From assembly GCA_018195615.1 (NCBI GenBank), contig JAGTPG010000002.1:2484501-2548500 (forward strand): a DNA stretch of 64,000 bases. The letters run 5' to 3'. Positions 1-9,003 of this stretch are shown here, piece after piece (position 1 is the first letter of the stretch; the number at the start of each line of letters is the position of its first letter). Below the pieces are notes generated by a model. That model was not told where the DNA came from. It did not search any database and was given only the letters and a program-made list of their open reading frames with translations. Position numbers and translations under genes: made by a program. The stretch is from Streptomyces tuirus (lineage in GTDB: Bacteria; Actinomycetota; Actinomycetes; Streptomycetales; Streptomycetaceae).

Positions 1-97
1 CAGCCTCTGCATTTAATCCAGAGCGCGATGATCTACGTGAACCGCGATTTCCGAAAACGCCATTAATGCTTTGCGCGCGCCTCGGGAGCTGGATACT

Positions 98-134
98 CTT
101 CCCCCGTTTCCAACAAGTGTTCGAAACGGGGAGG
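98..134 (+). promoter_or_regulatory. 5' leader hairpin covering the ribosome binding site
   Basis: CCCCGTTTC (102-110) is perfectly complementary to GAAACGGGG (123-131). After a one-base bulge the pairing can extend through 98-100 with 132-134. The 3' arm contains most of the Shine-Dalgarno GGGGAGGG (128-135) of the gene starting at 139. If it folds in the mRNA it would hide the ribosome binding site. This is seen in the sequence; a regulatory role is inference. Confidence 0.45.
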
Positions 135-138
135 GACC

Positions 139-498
139 GTGAGCTACAAGAAAGCCTTCGCTTCGATTGCCGCCACAACGGCAGTACTGGGAGGTCTCAC
201 GATGACCGGGGCGGCGCCGGCCAGCGCCGCTGCCACTGCATACGGGTGCGGAAGCACCGGACACAACAATTCCAACGCCGTACACAGAGTCGTGGTGGGG
301 CATCTGCGTAATGGCCCGGCCTCGTCGTGCCCGCAGACCCAGTCCGTCAGGCAGGGCGTGAAATTCCACGCGTGGTGCGGCGTCTACAACAAGCACGGTA
401 ACTTCTGGGTGTACGGGCGCGTGGACGGCGGCCAGACCAAGGGGTGGATCTTCTCCGAGAACCTGACCCTGGATTCCGGGTCGGTCAAGATCTGCTGA
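139..498 (+). CDS. small secreted protein with SH3-like C-terminus
   Basis: A 119-residue protein starting at GTG 139, four bases after a strong GGGGAGGG. It has a Sec signal peptide: a short basic start (SYKK), a hydrophobic Ala/Gly/Thr stretch and an APASA-A cleavage site near residue 31. The mature part of about 88 residues has four cysteines (two possible disulfides) and an aromatic, Gly-rich C-terminal half (FWVYGRVDGGQTKGWI) resembling bacterial SH3-type folds of small exported Streptomyces proteins. I do not recognise a defined function. It stands alone, with its own terminator just downstream and a hairpin over its ribosome binding site. The export call is firm; the SH3 resemblance is by eye only. 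Confidence 0.75.
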   Translation: MSYKKAFASIAATTAVLGGLTMTGAAPASAAATAYGCGSTGHNNSNAVHRVVVGHLRNGPASSCPQTQSVRQGVKFHAWCGVYNKHGNFWVYGRVDGGQTKGWIFSENLTLDSGSVKIC

Positions 499-514
499 CT
501 TCTGCCGTTCGGTG

Positions 515-540
515 CGGCCCGCCAGGACTCTGGCGGGCCG
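515..540 (+). terminator. rho-independent-like terminator
   Basis: A perfect 11-bp inverted repeat, CGGCCCGCCAG (515-525) and CTGGCGGGCCG (530-540), with a four-base loop. It is followed by TTT and lies 17 nt after the stop of the secreted-protein gene. The T-run is short, as is usual in Streptomyces. Confidence 0.8.
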
Positions 541-618
541 TTTCGCATCCCGGAAGAACGGGCGAACTTTGCGAGTTCGCCCGGCTCCTGTTGGTACCGC
601 TCAGTAACCTGATCGGCT

Positions 619-2280
619 GTGACCAGTCGACACAGATCATCTGAGCCGCTCAACTCCCTTGCCCCGCGCCGCCGTACGGTCGTCAAGGCCGCGGCGGCGA
701 CGGCTGTCCTGGCCGGCCCGCTCGCCGCTTCCCTGCCCGCGCGCGCCGCCGACCAGGCCCCCGCCTTCCTGCACGGCGTGGCCTCCGGAGACCCGCTGCC
801 GGACGGCATTCTGCTGTGGACCCGTGTGACGCCCGTGCCGGAGGCGATACCCGGCTCCGGGATCGGCCCGGACACCGAGGTGAGCTGGGTCGTCGCCGAG
901 GACAGGGCGTTCACCACCGTCGTCGCCAAGGGCTCCACCACCGCCACCGCCGCCTCCGACCACACCGTGAAGGCCGACATCCGCGGCCTGGAACCGGGCA
1001 CCGACTACTGGTTCCGCTTCTCCGCCGGCGGCACCGACTCCCCCGCCGCCCGCACCCGTACCGCCCCGGCGGCCGACGCGGCCGTCGGCAACCTCCGCTT
1101 CGGCGTGGTCTCCTGCGCCAACTGGGAAGCCGGCTGGTTCTCCGCCTACCGCCATCTCGCGGCCCGCGGCGACCTGGACGCCTGGCTGCACCTCGGCGAC
1201 TACATCTACGAGTACGGCACCGGCGAGTACGGCACCCGTGGCACGGTCGTCCGCCCGCACGCTCCGGCGCACGAGATCGTCACGCTCGCCGACTACCGCA
1301 TCCGGCACGCGCGCTACAAGACCGACCCGGACCTCCAGGCTCTGCACGCGGCGGCCCCGGTCGTGGCGATCTGGGACGACCACGAGTTCGCCAACGACAC
1401 CTGGTCGGGCGGCGCAGAGAACCACGCCGAGGGGGCGGAGGGCACCTGGTCCGCCCGTCAGGCCGCGGCCAAGCAGGCCTACTTCGAGTGGATGCCGGTG
1501 CGCCCGGCGATCGCGGGCACCACCTATCGCCGGCTGCGCTTCGGCAAGCTGGCCGACCTCTCGCTGCTGGATCTGCGCTCCTTCCGCTCGCAACAGGTCA
1601 AGGTGGGCAACGGCGAGGTCGACGACCCGGACCGCACGCTCACCGGCCGGGCCCAACTGGACTGGCTCAAGGCGGGCCTGAAGTCGTCCGACACGACCTG
1701 GCGGCTGGTCGGCAACTCCGTGATGATCTCGCCGTTCGCCATCGGCTCGCTCTCCGCCGACCTGCTGAAGCCGCTGGCCAAGCTGCTGGGCCTGCCGCAG
1801 GAGGGCCTCGCCCTCAACACCGACCAGTGGGACGGCTACACCGACGACCGCCGCGAGATCCTGGCGCATCTGCGGACGAACGCGATCCGCAACACCGTCT
1901 TCCTCACCGGTGACATCCACATGGCCTGGGCCAACGACGTGCCGGTGGACGCCGGCACGTACCCGCTGTCCCCGTCGGCCGCCACGGAGTTCGTCGTCAC
2001 GTCGGTCACCTCCGACAACCTCGACGACATCGTCAAGGTGCCGCAGGGCACGGTCTCGGCCATCGCCGCACCCGTCATCCGCGCCGCCAACCGGCACGTC
2101 CACTGGGTCGACACCGACCGCCACGGCTACGGCGTCCTGGACATCACGGCCGAGCGGGCGCAGATGGACTACTACGTCCTGTCCGACCGCACCGAACGCG
2201 ACGCCACGGCTGCGTGGGCACGCTCGTACCGCACACGCAGCGGCACGCAGAAGGTCGAGCGGGTCCACGACCCGGTGTGA
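619..2280 (+). CDS. phoD: Tat-exported alkaline phosphatase / phosphodiesterase, PhoD family
   Basis: A 553-residue metallophosphoesterase of the PhoD type, which releases phosphate from organic phosphoesters outside the cell. The N-terminus has a twin-arginine signal (PRRRTVVK, residues 16-23), a hydrophobic Ala-rich core and a PARA-A cleavage region near residue 43, the usual export route for this family. An N-terminal PhoD domain follows (HGVASGDPLPDGILLWTRV), then the metal-binding catalytic domain with VVSCANWEAG, HLGDYIYEYG, WDDHEFAND and FLTGDIHMAW, which supply the Asp, Asn and His ligands of the Fe/Ca site. Start GTG 619 is chosen because it gives a complete Tat signal, though its ribosome binding site is poor. 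The gene is intact and convergent with the next one. Confidence 0.93.
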   Translation: MTSRHRSSEPLNSLAPRRRTVVKAAAATAVLAGPLAASLPARAADQAPAFLHGVASGDPLPDGILLWTRVTPVPEAIPGSGIGPDTEVSWVVAEDRAFTTVVAKGSTTATAASDHTVKADIRGLEPGTDYWFRFSAGGTDSPAARTRTAPAADAAVGNLRFGVVSCANWEAGWFSAYRHLAARGDLDAWLHLGDYIYEYGTGEYGTRGTVVRPHAPAHEIVTLADYRIRHARYKTDPDLQALHAAAPVVAIWDDHEFANDTWSGGAENHAEGAEGTWSARQAAAKQAYFEWMPVRPAIAGTTYRRLRFGKLADLSLLDLRSFRSQQVKVGNGEVDDPDRTLTGRAQLDWLKAGLKSSDTTWRLVGNSVMISPFAIGSLSADLLKPLAKLLGLPQEGLALNTDQWDGYTDDRREILAHLRTNAIRNTVFLTGDIHMAWANDVPVDAGTYPLSPSAATEFVVTSVTSDNLDDIVKVPQGTVSAIAAPVIRAANRHVHWVDTDRHGYGVLDITAERAQMDYYVLSDRTERDATAAWARSYRTRSGTQKVERVHDPV

Positions 2281-2298
2281 GGTCGGGTCGCTGGTCGG

Positions 2299-2868
2299 CT
2301 ACAGGCTGTCGAGGAAGCCGAGCGCCACCCGCCAGGTGGCCTCGGCGGCCTCCTCGTCGTAGTCCGGCAGGTCGGGGTCGGTGTAGAGGTGACCGGCCCC
2401 GGCGTACCGGTACACCTCCACGTCGGCGCCGGTGCGGCCCATCTGGAGATACCAGGCGCTGAGCCAGTCGTCCGTCTCGAAGGGGTCCGGCTCCGCCACG
2501 TGCAGTTGGACCGGCAGGCCGTCCGCCGTGGCGCCCGGCGCGATGTCCGACGTACCGTGCAGGAGCAGCAGGCCGCGGGCCTTGTCGTCACCGAGGGCGA
2601 GGGTCTGGGCGATGGACGCGCCGAGCGAGAACCCGGCGTACACGAGCCCGCGCTCCGAGTAGGGCGCGGCGGCCAGCACGGCCCGCTTCAGGAGCTCGTC
2701 CTTGCCGATCTTCTCCTGGTGCTCCATGCCCTCCTCGACCGTGTCGAACGTACGCTCCTCGAAGAGGTCGGGCGTCCACACCTCGTGCCCGGCCGCGCGC
2801 AGTCTGTCAGCGGCCTGCCGCACCGCGGGCCGCAGCCCCTGGGTCGAGTGGAACAACATGATGTTCAT
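2299..2868 (-). CDS. dienelactone hydrolase family alpha/beta hydrolase
   Basis: A 189-residue alpha/beta hydrolase. The sequence opens with MNIMLFHSTQGLRPAV and has the nucleophile elbow GFSLGAS near residue 87, where the Ser sits in place of the Cys of true dienelactone hydrolases. The acid and His regions are near AEPDPFETDDW and YAGAGHLYTDP. The length fits the short DLH-like branch. The ATG at 2868 is preferred over the longer open frame, which runs into the divergent mscS gene and loses family character. It ends 18 nt from the phoD stop (convergent). The substrate is unknown, so DLH family membership should not be read as chloroaromatic degradation. Confidence 0.85.
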   Translation of the reverse strand: MNIMLFHSTQGLRPAVRQAADRLRAAGHEVWTPDLFEERTFDTVEEGMEHQEKIGKDELLKRAVLAAAPYSERGLVYAGFSLGASIAQTLALGDDKARGLLLLHGTSDIAPGATADGLPVQLHVAEPDPFETDDWLSAWYLQMGRTGADVEVYRYAGAGHLYTDPDLPDYDEEAAEATWRVALGFLDSL

Positions 2869-2974
2869 GAGGTCATGGTGCCAGCCCGGTGTGACAACCG
2901 GGCTTGGCGGCACTACCCAGGACGCCGCCGAAGTCACATGTTCATGCCCCCGGGAGCCGGTTAGGTTCGGTGGC

Positions 2975-4145
2975 ATGGAGAACCTGCTGCGACCGCTGAT
3001 CGTGGTCGGTGGCTCGGTCGTGCTCACGCTGGCGATCGGCTGGGCGACCGACTTCCTGCTGCGCAAGGCCGACGAGCGGCACCACGAGACCCCGCTGTGG
3101 GGTCTGCTGCGCCGTGGCCGCATCCCCTACCAGCTCGTGCTCCTCGCGGCGCTGCTGAGAGGGGCGTACGACGAGGCCCAACTGCTGGAGGGCCACCGTG
3201 AGGGCATCGGCCGGACGCTGACGCTGGTGCTGATCGGGTCGGCCGCCTGGCTGGTCATCCGGATCGCGGCGGCGATCGTCGAGACCTCGTACAGCCGGTA
3301 CGCCCATGCCCGCGCCCAGCGCGACCCGGCCCGGGTGCGCCGGGTGCGCACCCAGGTGACGCTGATCATGCGGGTGGTGTCCGCGATCGTCTGCGTGGTG
3401 GCCGTGGCGTCGATGCTGCTGACGTTCCCGGCGTTCCGGGCGGCGGGCGCCTCGCTGCTGGCCTCGGCCGGCATCCTCGGCATCGTCGCCGGTGTCGCCG
3501 CCCAGTCCACGCTGAGCAACATGTTCGCCGGGCTGCAGATCGCCTTCGGTGACATGGTGCGGATCGGGGACACCGTGGTCGTGGACGGCGAGTGGGGCAC
3601 CGTCGAGGAGATCACGCTGACGTTCCTGACCGTCCACACCTGGGACGAACGCCGGATCACGATGCCGGTCTCGTACTTCACGTCCAAGCCGTTCGAGAAC
3701 TGGTCGCGGGCACCCGCAGATGACCGGCATCGTCTTCTGGCACCTCGACCACTCGGCGCCGGTGGAGGCGATGCGCGAGAAGCTCCGCGACATCCTGCGC
3801 GAGTGCCCGGCCTGGGACGGCCGCGCCTACAACCTGTCCGTCACGGACACCACGCCGAACACCATGCAGGTGCGCGCCCTCGTGACGGCCAAGGACGCGG
3901 ACGACATCTGGACCGTACGGGTCACGGTGCGCGAGCAGATGATCGGCTGGCTGGCCGACGAGCACCCGTACGCCCTGCCCCGGGTCAACACGGCCGACGC
4001 GGTCCTGCCGCCGTACCGCGACGGCCGGCATCCGTCCCACGACGGCGACCGCCCGTCACGCGACGGAGACCGCCCGTCCCCGGACGGCGTCCCGGTCCAG
4101 CAGCGCCGCTACCACGGCCACGGCTCCTCCCGCCCGGACCGCTGA
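2975..4145 (+). CDS. mechanosensitive ion channel, MscS family (frameshifted in this sequence)
   Basis: A membrane channel that opens on membrane tension to release solutes under hypo-osmotic shock. The first part (MENLLRPLIVV onward) has several hydrophobic segments, then the diagnostic pore helix and beta domain GILGIVAGVAAQSTLSNMFAG...FGDMVRIGDTVVVDGEWGTVEEI, and PVSYFTSKPFENWSR. After about 3710 the frame changes. The C-terminal cytoplasmic part continues as QMTGIVFWHLDHSAPVEAMREKL to a Pro/Arg/Asp-rich tail with HDGDRPSRDGDRPSPDG repeats. Restoring two bases (in GGG 3708-3710 and CCC 3713-3715) gives one frame of 390 codons. It is divergent from the hydrolase gene, with a 106-nt shared promoter region. 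Confidence 0.88.
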
Positions 4146-4234
4146 CGGGACAGGCCGACGGAACGGGCCGAGGGAACGGGCTGACGGAGCAGCGGGGCGG
4201 CCGCCCGCGATACGGACAGCCGCCCGCGCCAGGG

Positions 4235-4973
4235 TCAGTGCCCGCGCTCGGCGCCGCCGTTGACCTGGATGATCTGGGAGGTGACGTGCCCGGCGCCCGG
4301 GAGGCGAGCCAGTGCAGGGTCTCGGCCACGTCCCCGGGAGTCCCGGCCCGTCCGGTCGAGGTCTCGCCGATGAGCCGAGCCCGCCGCTCCTCGGCCATCG
4401 CGTCCCCGAAGAACTCGGTGTCCTCGATGTACCCGGGCGCGACCACGTTCACGGTGATGCCGCGCGGCCCCAGCTCGCGGGCCAGATCATGGGCGTAGGG
4501 ATGCAGCCCGGCCTTGGCCGCCGCGTACGCCCCGCTCCCCGACCCCCGGTAGGCGGCGATGGAGCTGAGGAACAGCACCCGCCCACCGGGCTCGGCGAGC
4601 CGCGGCTTCAGCGCTTCGGTGAGCAGTACGGCGGTCAGCGTGTTGAGCCGGAAGTTCACCGTCCAGGTATGGGCGACGCCCTCGAGCGGATCGTCACTCT
4701 CGGCATCCGGTTCCAGCAGCCCGCTGCCCCCGGCGCTGTGGACGAGCACGTCCACGGCCCCCAACTCCCGCTCCACGAAGGCGGCGACACCGCGCACGTC
4801 CGCCGGCTCGGCGAGATCGGCCGCGTACGTCAGCGCCCCGGGCACGCCGGCCTTCTCCAGCACTTCGACGCGCCGCCCGAGCAGCAGCACCCGATCCCGC
4901 CCGCGGCGAACACCCGAGCCGCCGCGAGCCCAATTCCCGTACCTCCGCCACTGATCACTACGTTTCGTGCCAT
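4235..4973 (-). CDS. short-chain dehydrogenase/reductase (two frameshifts)
   Basis: An NAD(P)-dependent SDR, 246 residues after repair. The N-terminus MARNVVISGGGTGIGLAAARVFAAGG carries the Rossmann TGxxxGxG-type motif. Downstream are the SSIAAY active-site Ser region, the YAAAKAGLH (YxxxK) catalytic pair and GPRGITVNVVAPGYIEDTEF. The first frame breaks in CCC 4896-4898; restoring a base gives GGDRVLLLGRRVEV. The second breaks near 4293, after HWLASRAPG; restoring a base gives the family C-terminus HVTSQIIQVNGGAERGH and the stop at 4235-4237. The substrate is unknown. It lies 72 nt after the antiporter gene on the same strand and may be co-transcribed. Confidence 0.85.
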
Positions 4974-5045
4974 AGCCACGACCCTACGACCCGCCCCGCG
5001 GCAACGGCCAACCGGAAGAGTCATGGGCGGCGCGCGGTGGACAAC

Positions 5046-6628
5046 TCACCGCAGACTACGCACGTCGAGATGGCGCAGCACCCGATCGACGACCTCCGGA
5101 TCAGCCCGGGCTCACTCCGCGCCGCCAACACCTCGTGGCGCGCCGCACTCAGCATCTCCTGCTGGATCCCCGCACCCGCTTCACCCGCCGCGCCCGCTCC
5201 CGGTACGCCTCCCGCCGCTCGTTCTCCGCCAGCTCGGGACTGATCCGCACCCCGATGTCGAAGGCCCGCCGCAGCATCTGCTCGGACAGCTCCTCCGGCA
5301 GTTCCTCGGTCTCCTCGATCTCCCGGAGCCTCCGCTTCGCCGCCTGAGCCGCCCGCACGGCCAGCGCCTTCGCCAGCTCCTTCTCATGATCTGTGTCGGC
5401 CTTCACCCCCAGTCGCCGCACCAGCCACGGCAACGTCAGCCCCTGCAGCACCAGCGTCGCCATGATCACGCCGAACGCGATGAAGATGAGCTCGTCCCGG
5501 CTGGGGAACGGCTCCCCGGCGTCCGTCTCCAGCGGAATGGCCAGCACCAGCGCCACCGAGGCCACCCCCCGCATCCCCGACCACCACATCACCACGGTCT
5601 CGCGCCAGCTCACCGGGATGTCCTCGTCGTAGTCCCGCCGCGCGTGCAGCCGTTTGGTCAGCCAGGTCGCCGGCAGCAGCCACAGCAACCGTACGAACAC
5701 GACCACGCACACCACCACCGCCGCCCACCCGAGCAGCTCGCCCCACCGGCCGGACGCGGTGCGGATGGCGTTGTGCAGCTCCAGCCCGACCAGCCCGAAC
5801 GCGACACCGGTGACGAGCGTGTCGATGATGTTCCAGAACGTGTGTCCGGCCAGCCGTGTCATGACGTCGTCGGCGTCGGCCGCGTACTCGGCGATGAAGA
5901 GCGCGGTGGTGAGCACGGCGAGCACTCCGGACCCGTGCAGTTCCTCGGCCATGACGTAGGAGGCGTACGGCACCAGCAGGGTCAGTCCGATCTGGAGGGT
6001 CGCGTCCCCGAGCAGCTCCATCAGCTTGTTGGCGCCCCAGCCCAGCGCGAGGCCCACGGCCACCGCCACCACCGCCGACAGCACCAGGTCGAGCCCGGCC
6101 TGCCAGGGCGAGAACGTCCCGCTGACGGCGGCGGCGATCGCCACGTGGTACAGGACGATGGCCGTGACGTCGTTGAAGAGCCCCTCGCCCTCCAGGATCG
6201 ACACCAGCCGGCGCGGCAGCCCCAGCTGCCCTGCGACGGCGGTCGCCGCGACCGGGTCGGGCGGCGCGACCAGCGCGCCGAGCGCGAACGCCGCGGCGAG
6301 CGGCAGCCCCGGCACGATCGCGTCGGCCGTGGCGGCCACACAGGCCATGGTGACGAACACCAGCGCCACGGCCAGCAGGAAGATCGGTCTCTTGTTCGCC
6401 GCGAACTGCCGCCACGACGTGCGCCGTACGGCGGCGTACAGCAGGGGCGGCAGCAGCAGCGGCAGGATCAGATCCGGTGGAACCTCGACGTTCGGCACGA
6501 ATTCGAGCAGCGCGAGGACTATGCCGAGGAGCGTCATCAGCACCGGCGCGGGCACTCCCAGCCGATCCCGACCGGAACGCTCACCACGGCCCGAGCAGCA
6601 GCAGGAACAACAGGGCCAACTGATCCAC
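5046..6628 (-). CDS. Na+/H+ antiporter, CPA1 (NhaP-like) family (four frameshifts)
   Basis: A polytopic cation/proton exchanger, about 528 residues after repair. The intact central part (5149-6555) has around ten hydrophobic segments, the CPA1 stretch GALVAPPDPVAATAV and the ion-site motif EGEGLFNDVTAIVLY, followed by a charged cytoplasmic C-terminus rich in Glu/Arg. The true N-terminus, GTG at 6628 (VDQLALLFLLLLG), is in other frames and rejoins after single-base losses in CCC 6590-6592 and CCC 6567-6569. The C-terminus likewise needs bases near 5178 and 5105-5107 to give AGAGIQQEMLSAARHE...DPEVVDRVLRHLDVRSLR and the stop at 5046. With four bases restored the length is divisible by three. 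The role is pH and sodium homeostasis. Confidence 0.87.
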
Positions 6629-6744
6629 GGTCAGCGCTCCGGGAGGTCAGACGTGCACACGACTGACCTCAAGCCTGCCACGCAACTCCGAAGACAAACC
6701 GTTTCGGCGCCCACCGCGCGGCCAGTGCGGCCGACGCGGCGGAC

Positions 6745-7224
6745 CTAGAGCGAACGCCGCATCCCCTGGTGCGGGATGCCCGCCTCCGAGTACTCCGGTC
6801 CGTACGCCTCGTAGCCGAGACGCTCGTAGAAGCCCAGCGCGTGCGTCTGGGCGTGCAGATCCACGGCCGCGAGACCGCGCGCGCGTGCGGCGTCCTCGAT
6901 GGCCCGCACCAGGGCGACGCCGACACCGAGCCCACGTGCGTGACCGGCCACGGCCAGCCGGCCGAGCGAGCCCACGGACAGGTCGGCTCCGGTCTGCGCC
7001 ACGGCCGCCTCCCCGTACAGCAGCCGCCCGGTCCCGAGCGGCACCCCGTCCTCCCGGACCGCCAGCACATGGACGGCCCCGGGGTCGTACGCGTCGTACT
7101 CGAGCTCCTCCGGCACGCCCTGCTCGCCGACGAAGACGTCCTTGCGCACCGCGAAGCACGCCTCACGGTCGGCCGGATCCTCGGCCACCCGCACCACGTA
7201 CGCCGGCGACGACGCCCTGCTCAT
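6745..7224 (-). CDS. GNAT family N-acetyltransferase
   Basis: A 159-residue single-domain acetyltransferase. It opens MSRASSPAYVVRVAEDPADREACFAVRKDVFVGEQGVP, typical of the ElaA/YjdJ-like GNAT branch. The acetyl-CoA motif A region is SLGRLAVAGHARGLGVGVALV (R/QxxGxG/A), followed by LHAQTHALGFYERLGYEAYG. ATG 7224 overlaps the rluD stop in an ATGA, so it is translationally coupled to rluD and lspA. The substrate cannot be told from the sequence. Confidence 0.9.
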   Translation of the reverse strand: MSRASSPAYVVRVAEDPADREACFAVRKDVFVGEQGVPEELEYDAYDPGAVHVLAVREDGVPLGTGRLLYGEAAVAQTGADLSVGSLGRLAVAGHARGLGVGVALVRAIEDAARARGLAAVDLHAQTHALGFYERLGYEAYGPEYSEAGIPHQGMRRSL

Positions 7225-8164
7225 CCGTACGTCTCCTCCCGGACCTGGTCCAGGGCCTTCTGCAGGTCGGCCGGGTAGTCGCTCTCGAACTCCACCCACT
7301 GCCCGTCCCCGGGGTGCTCGAAGCCGAGCCGGACGGCGTGCAGCCACTGGCGGGTCAGCCGGAGCCGCTTGGCGAGCGTCGGGTCGGCGCCGTAGGTGAG
7401 GTCGCCGACGCAGGGGTGCCGGTGGGCGGCCATGTGGACGCGGATCTGGTGGGTGCGGCCGGTCTCCAGCTTCACGTCGAGCAGGGACGCCGCACGGAAC
7501 GCCTCGATGAGGTCGTAGTGCGTGACGGACGGCTTGCCGTCGGCGGTGACCGCCCACTTGTAGTCGTGCTGGGGGTGCCGCCCGATGGGCGCGTCGATGG
7601 TGCCACTGGTCGGGTCGGGGTGGCCCTGGACGAGCGTGTGGTACCGCTTGTCGACCGTGCGCTCCTTGAACTGGCGCTTGAGCGAGGTGTACGCGTACTC
7701 GGACTTGGCCACGACCATCAACCCCGACGTGCCCACGTCCAGCCGGTGCACGATGCCCTGCCGCTCGGCGGCGCCCGACGTGGAGATGCGGTACCCGGCG
7801 GCGGCGAGGCCTCCGATCACGGTCGGGCCGGTCCAGCCCGGCGACGGGTGCGCGGCAACGCCCACGGGCTTGGCGATCACGACCACGTCATCGTCGTCGT
7901 GCACGATCTCCATGCCCTCGACCGGCTCGGCCACCACCTGCACCGGCGCGGGCGGCTGCGGCATCTCGACCTCCAGCCAGGCGCCGCCGTGCACGCGCTC
8001 CGACTTGCCGACCACCGATCCGTCGACCGTCACCTTCCGGCGGCGGCGAGCTCGGCCGCCTTGGTCCGGGAGAAGCCGAACATGCGGGAGATGGCGGCGT
8101 CGACGCGCTCGCCCTCCAGGCCGTCGGGCACGGGCAGGGTACGGATCTCGGGAATCGTGCTCAC
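7221..8164 (-). CDS. rluD: RluA/RluD family 23S rRNA pseudouridine synthase (one frameshift)
   Basis: Converts uridines in 23S rRNA helix 69 to pseudouridine (family knowledge). It has an N-terminal S4-like RNA-binding domain (STIPEIRTLPVPDGLEGERVDAAISRMFGFSRTKAAELAAAG) starting at GTG 8164, then the synthase domain with the catalytic HRLDVGTSGLMVVAKS motif, where the Asp is catalytic, and GRTHQIRVHMA. The frame breaks near 8037: GCC GGA AGG TGA should read GCC GGG AAG GTG. One restored G gives 314 residues. It lies 55 nt after lspA and overlaps the GNAT gene by 4 nt. The lspA-rluD pairing is common in bacteria. Confidence 0.92.
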
Positions 8165-8219
8165 CCGTCGAGTATGCCGGACGGGTGAGACAGCCCCGTA
8201 CGAGAGCCCCGGCGGTCCC

Positions 8220-8911
8220 TCAGTCCTTGTGGACGGTCCCGTCCGGGTCGAGCCCCTTGAACGACAGCAGCACGATCAGGATGCCGCCGCACACGATCGC
8301 CGAGTCGGCCAGGTTGAACACGGCGAAGTGCTTGGGCGCGATGAAGTCCACGACCGCGCCCTCGAAGACACCCGGCGCCCGGAAGATCCGGTCGGTGAGG
8401 TTGCCCAGCGCACCCCGAGCAGCAGGCCGAGCGCGATCGCCCAGGGCAGGCTGTAGAGCTTGCGGGCGAGCCGGGCGATCACCACGATCACCGTCGCCGC
8501 GATCATGGTGAAGATCACCGTGAAGGCCTCGCCGAAGCCGAAGGCCGCGCCCGCGTTACGGATCGCCTCGAACCTCAGCCAGTCCCCGATGATCTCGACG
8601 GGCGGGTGGTGCTCCAGCTTGGCCACCACGATCATCTTGCTGCTCAGGTCGAGGGCGTAGGCGAACAGGGCGACCGCGAACAGGACCGCGATACGGCGCT
8701 TGCCCCGGGACTGCCCGGCCGGGGCCTCCGGCTGGTCCGTGCCGGACGCTCCGGCGACGGCCGCGTCGGTGCCGGACCCACCGGCCGGGGCGCGAGTGCC
8801 CTCCGAGTCGGCGCGCTCGCCCGCCGCCGCGTCCTCTCCGGGCCGCTCCTGCCCGCTGCCGGCCGCGTCCGGTGTGTCCGGCGTACCGATGATGCGCTCC
8901 GCCTCTGCCAC
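8220..8911 (-). CDS. lspA: lipoprotein signal peptidase (prolipoprotein signal peptidase II; one frameshift)
   Basis: An inner-membrane aspartyl protease that cleaves the signal peptide from lipidated prolipoproteins. It has a roughly 65-residue Ala/Gly/Glu-rich cytoplasmic N-terminal extension typical of Streptomyces LspA. Four membrane segments begin at KRRIAVLFAVALFAYALDLSSKMIVV. It carries the conserved IRNAGAAFGFG and, after a base is restored in CCCC 8413-8416, GGALGNLTDRIFRAP and FNLADSAI, which contain the catalytic Asp pair. The stop is at 8220-8222 after TVHKD. Repaired length is 230 residues. It is first in the lspA-rluD-GNAT run. Confidence 0.93.
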
Positions 8912-9003
8912 GTGAGTGAGTCCCTCGACCTAGGTGCCTGACTGAGGACGAGGGTACGTCACACCTCGCGCGCCCCACGTGCTCAGCGGGCATTCGGCGG
9001 CCG

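Noticed and set aside
1..138. Short open frames at the left edge
   Set aside because: They run through promoter-like DNA in several frames without a ribosome binding site; nothing here can be supported as a gene.
575..600. Possible PHO box upstream of phoD (GTTCGCCCGGC and GTTGGTACCGC)
   Set aside because: The two half sites are 15 nt apart instead of the 11 nt spacing of PhoP direct repeats, and the match to GTTCACC is partial. PhoP control is likely for the family but not shown here.
4312..6666. Plus-strand open frame of 784 codons across the SDR and antiporter genes
   Set aside because: It is antisense to two recognisable families, has shadow composition (His/Arg/Gln/Pro-rich) and no ribosome binding site.
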